From positions 1-7,007 of the forward strand of contig DATHDG010000030.1 of assembly GCA_035319125.1 (NCBI GenBank): a DNA stretch of 7,007 nt. Reading direction: 5' to 3'. The notes under the pieces are model-generated. The model searched no databases, was not told where the DNA came from, and worked only from the letters and a program-made list of their open reading frames with translations. The stretch comes from Fen-1308 sp035319125 (GTDB taxonomy: Bacteria > Nitrospirota > Thermodesulfovibrionia > Thermodesulfovibrionales > Dissulfurispiraceae). This document shows, piece after piece, positions 5,603 through 7,007 of this stretch (within the stretch, counting starts at the first letter, position 1; each line of letters begins with the position of its first letter). The translations under genes were made by a program, and so were the position numbers.

Positions 5603-5884
5603 TCACTTACCTTTCCTGACAAAGCCGAAGTAAAAGCAGAGCAAGAAGAAAACAAAATGCAAGATGGAGCGGACGCCGTTGACGTTAGGCGTGAATACAA
5701 TGTCCGTGCCCAACAACGGTACCGACAAATTCGCAAAGTAGAGATAAGCCTGAATCCCTCCGCTGACAAAGAATGCTCCAGCCAGGAATTTACGAACATC
5801 ACGGCTTCGAATGGCCAGATATAGCGTCGGCAAACCTAAGACAACGACAGCCGTTCCTAGAACAAATAATAGTTTTATGTTCAT
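5603..5884 (-). CDS. Small three-helix membrane protein of unknown function
   Basis: Starting at ATG 5884 the product has 93 residues and is mostly hydrophobic. Helix one covers residues 4-24 (LLFVLGTAVVVLGLPTLYLA). The loop RSRDVRKF is basic. Helix two spans about 32-52 (AGAFFVSGGIQAYLYF) and helix three about 73-89 (SILHFVFFLLCFYFGF), before a basic tail VRKGK. The basic loop after helix one and the basic tail suggest both lie in the cytoplasm. GAAGGAG lies about 11 bases before the ATG, a rather long spacing. The longer open frame up to 5995 adds a non-hydrophobic segment without a ribosome binding site and was not used. I do not recognise a named family, though it has the look of conserved hypothetical cassette proteins. 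The gene is complete and transcribed towards the SDR gene. Confidence 0.72.
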   Translation of the reverse strand: MNIKLLFVLGTAVVVLGLPTLYLAIRSRDVRKFLAGAFFVSGGIQAYLYFANLSVPLLGTDIVFTPNVNGVRSILHFVFFLLCFYFGFVRKGK

Positions 5885-6118
5885 TTTATACGGCACTCCT
5901 TCAGAAGGCAGGTCACGAAACAGTGAGCGACCATGTCCATTATGAATAGGGTATTTGATACTCCTAATCATTTCAAGCCAATTCGGTGGCCACAAGAATA
6001 TTAGAGATTGACGCCAAGATTAGCCTTGCGGCTTTTTCGGTTGAAATAGGGCGAGAGTCTATCAACGGTATCGTGCGCACTTCTATTAAATACAACTAAG
6101 GGAGCATATAACCTCTAT
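5885..6118. other. Intergenic stretch without a convincing gene
   Basis: No family-like frame was seen. The part nearest 5884 is the leader of the 93-residue membrane gene. A frame open on the plus strand from 6050 continues into the small frame at 6119. A minimal hairpin with T-run is listed at 6022-6037. Confidence 0.4.
6022..6037 (+). terminator. Minimal hairpin with T-run
   Basis: AGCC-TTGC-GGCT followed by TTTT forms a four-base-pair stem and tetraloop. The stem is short for an intrinsic terminator and no plus-strand gene ends directly upstream, so the call is weak. Confidence 0.22.
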
Positions 6119-6279
6119 ATGAGAGACTTTTCGGGCATTCCACCCATTGATAGCATCGAAGCACGAATCCGCAAAAATATCCCTTGACACGGGAGAAGTG
6201 GATCACAGAGGCAACTGCCCACGTCGAAGAATGGCAGCACATGGCGTTGTTTAAGCCCGAGGAGACGAGGTTGATTTGA
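6119..6279 (+). pseudogene. Frameshifted small gene of unknown function
   Basis: ATG 6119 gives MRDFSGIPPIDSIEARIRKN and then Ile-Pro before TGA at 6185. Adding one C to the CCC run at 6181-6183 lets the frame continue as LTREKWITEATAHVEEWQHM and ALFKPEETRLI to TGA at 6277-6279, about 53 residues in total. The two halves read as one charged, helical, protein-like sequence, which argues that the frame was real. Family is not recognised. AAGGGAG lies 15 bases before the ATG, too far for a good site. Its end overlaps the 3' end of the opposite-strand membrane gene by 29 bases. Either the gene is decaying or one base was lost in reading a homopolymer. Confidence 0.38.
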
Positions 6280-6505
6280 GCTCGGATATTTGTTTTTCGA
6301 GACGTTCTATTCTCTTGCGATATCGCATCAACATCATTCCGCAGAAGAAAAAGCACATGGGAAGAAATGCTACGAAAGACGCCAAATAGCTACTTGGCTC
6401 CTTTCTTTGCATGTTCGTCCAAAATTCAATGGCAGACAGGCAAACTGCAAACCCAAAAGGAATCCAGTCTCCGATGGAGTGAATTGGCGACTTATGACCA
6501 TTCAT
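6251..6505 (-). CDS. Small two-helix membrane protein with C-terminal coiled coil
   Basis: GGAGG on the reverse strand (6511-6515) lies five bases before ATG 6505, which is preferred over the GTG two codons upstream because that GTG overlaps the ribosome binding site. The 84-residue product has a hydrophobic segment at about 14-30 (WIPFGFAVCLSAIEFW) and a second at about 43-60 (ASFVAFLPMCFFFCGMML). A basic, heptad-like tail follows, with Ile66, Leu69, Ile73 and Leu76 at a/d positions in RIERLEKQISEL. The tail suggests a cytoplasmic coiled-coil contact, perhaps oligomerisation. No named family is recognised and no function is proposed. A core-site-like heptamer lies 23 bases upstream (6528-6534), as expected at a cassette edge. 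Confidence 0.72.
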   Translation of the reverse strand: MNGHKSPIHSIGDWIPFGFAVCLSAIEFWTNMQRKEPSSYLASFVAFLPMCFFFCGMMLMRYRKRIERLEKQISELKSTSSPRA

Positions 6506-6527
6506 GGTCACCTCCAGGCGTGATGCA

Positions 6528-6676
6528 GCCTAACAATGTATTGTGTCCTAACGGACTAGGTTATGATACCAGGAAATCGCTGAATTGGGTGACTCCCGCT
6601 CTTTTCAACAAGATTGCCACATTTTCATTTTCACTGCGAAATTGATAAAGGTTTCAAACGGAAAATAGCGTTCACC
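6528..6676 (+). repeat. Candidate second attC site or cassette core site
   Basis: GCCTAAC at 6528-6534 is identical to the R'' box of the firm attC site, and the next bases AATGTATT resemble its spacer (ACGATTCATT region). TATTGTGTCC (6539-6548) can pair with GGAAAATA (6660-6667) with two bulged G residues. AGCGTTCACC (6668-6677) recalls the AGCGTTC end of the firm site. The total of 149 bases is at the long end for attC. Read on the minus strand, GTTAGGC is instead a perfect R'-type core located just before the 84-residue membrane gene, and a near-copy GTTAGGA lies 11 bases further upstream (6546-6552). The orientation cannot be settled. Confidence 0.32.
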
Positions 6677-6856
6677 AACACCCCTCGAAAAACTTCTCGC
6701 TTCCGCTCCGAATGCTCTTCTTGGAAGGCGCCCGTAAACTTCGGGACAAAGTACGCAATCCGGAGAAATAGGCCGCTCTCACTTTCGGGGAAAATCTGAC
6801 GGCATACTTATGAATGTTTCGGGTCGCACACCGTACTCAATTTAGAATGCTTGCCT
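6677..6856. other. No convincing gene
   Basis: The plus frame at 6614-6799 and two minus frames across 6640-6810 are open for 55-61 codons, but none has a ribosome binding site or a recognisable pattern. No repeat or RNA structure stood out. Confidence 0.35.
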
Positions 6857-7007
6857 ATGCGGATAACTGTCAATTATCTCGGCGCTTCTGAAGCATCGAA
6901 ATGCCCGCTAGAAATCAACGGACAGGCCGACTCTCGGCGTGAGTTTCCGCTAGTACACGGCGATATTTCAGAATACGTCTCGGTGTCATTAACTGTGAGA
7001 AGCCACC
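6857..7007 (+). CDS. Partial open frame of unknown function, runs off right edge
   Basis: From ATG 6857 the frame is open for 50 codons to the end of the window: MRITVNYLGASEASKCPLEI, then NGQADSRREFPLVHGDISEY, then VSVSLTVRSH. Alternating hydrophobic residues suggest beta strands (RITVNYL, YVSVSLTV). No family is recognised and no Shine-Dalgarno sequence is visible. The frame extends back to a TGA near 6799 without another ATG. It may be the 5' part of a gene or a chance frame. Confidence 0.3.
   Translation, partial: MRITVNYLGASEASKCPLEINGQADSRREFPLVHGDISEYVSVSLTVRSH

Noticed and set aside
5684..5690. GTTAGGC heptamer as an attC core
   Set aside because: It lies inside the coding sequence of the 93-residue membrane protein and has no partner boxes.
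6096..6356. 86-codon minus-strand frame
   Set aside because: It overlaps the 84-residue membrane gene in another frame, lacks a ribosome binding site and has no hydrophobic or motif pattern.
1..7007. CRISPR arrays, tRNA or rRNA genes, transposase or integrase genes
   Set aside because: No regularly spaced repeats, RNA gene hallmarks, or tyrosine recombinase/transposase motifs were seen in any frame.

Overview
The window looks like bacterial accessory DNA carrying integron gene cassettes, most likely from a proteobacterium. The strongest sign is an attC recombination site at 2786-2843. It has the box order, spacing and spacer wording of the attC sites of aadA-type cassettes. The genes around it are short and functionally unrelated, start with their own ribosome binding site, differ in base composition and are often broken. 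That is the usual look of cassette DNA. No integrase gene, tRNA, rRNA, CRISPR array or insertion sequence was seen, and the species cannot be named from this sequence.

Layout. 1-431 (minus) is the start of an exported family 3 solute-binding protein that runs off the left edge. 432-1279 has no intact gene, only a short Cys-rich open frame on the minus strand (725-910). 1292-1765 is an intact VOC/PhnB-like protein. It is followed at 1827 by the first 29 codons of a dihydrofolate reductase/RibD-type protein that has lost the rest. 2053-2752 is a dienelactone hydrolase broken by two frame changes. The attC site follows, and then an intact NIPSNAP-family gene (2894-3307). A palindrome-rich spacer leads to an alpha/beta hydrolase (3425-4317) split by one frameshift. 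A mini-gene fragment with a CPVC motif sits on the minus strand at 4466-4570. A regulatory region with repeats, a sigma70-like promoter and a 13-bp palindrome precedes an intact short-chain dehydrogenase (4765-5508).

The right part holds two small membrane proteins on the minus strand (5603-5884 and 6251-6505), a frameshifted small open frame on the plus strand (6119-6279), a second, weak attC candidate (6528-6676), and a partial open frame running off the right edge (6857-7007).

The recognisable products (VOC protein, DHFR-like, dienelactone hydrolase, NIPSNAP, alpha/beta hydrolase, SDR) are general small-molecule enzyme families. Nothing shows that they form one pathway; they look like independently acquired genes. 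At least three frameshifts in otherwise well-conserved proteins could be real decay or single-base read errors, and the sequence alone cannot decide.
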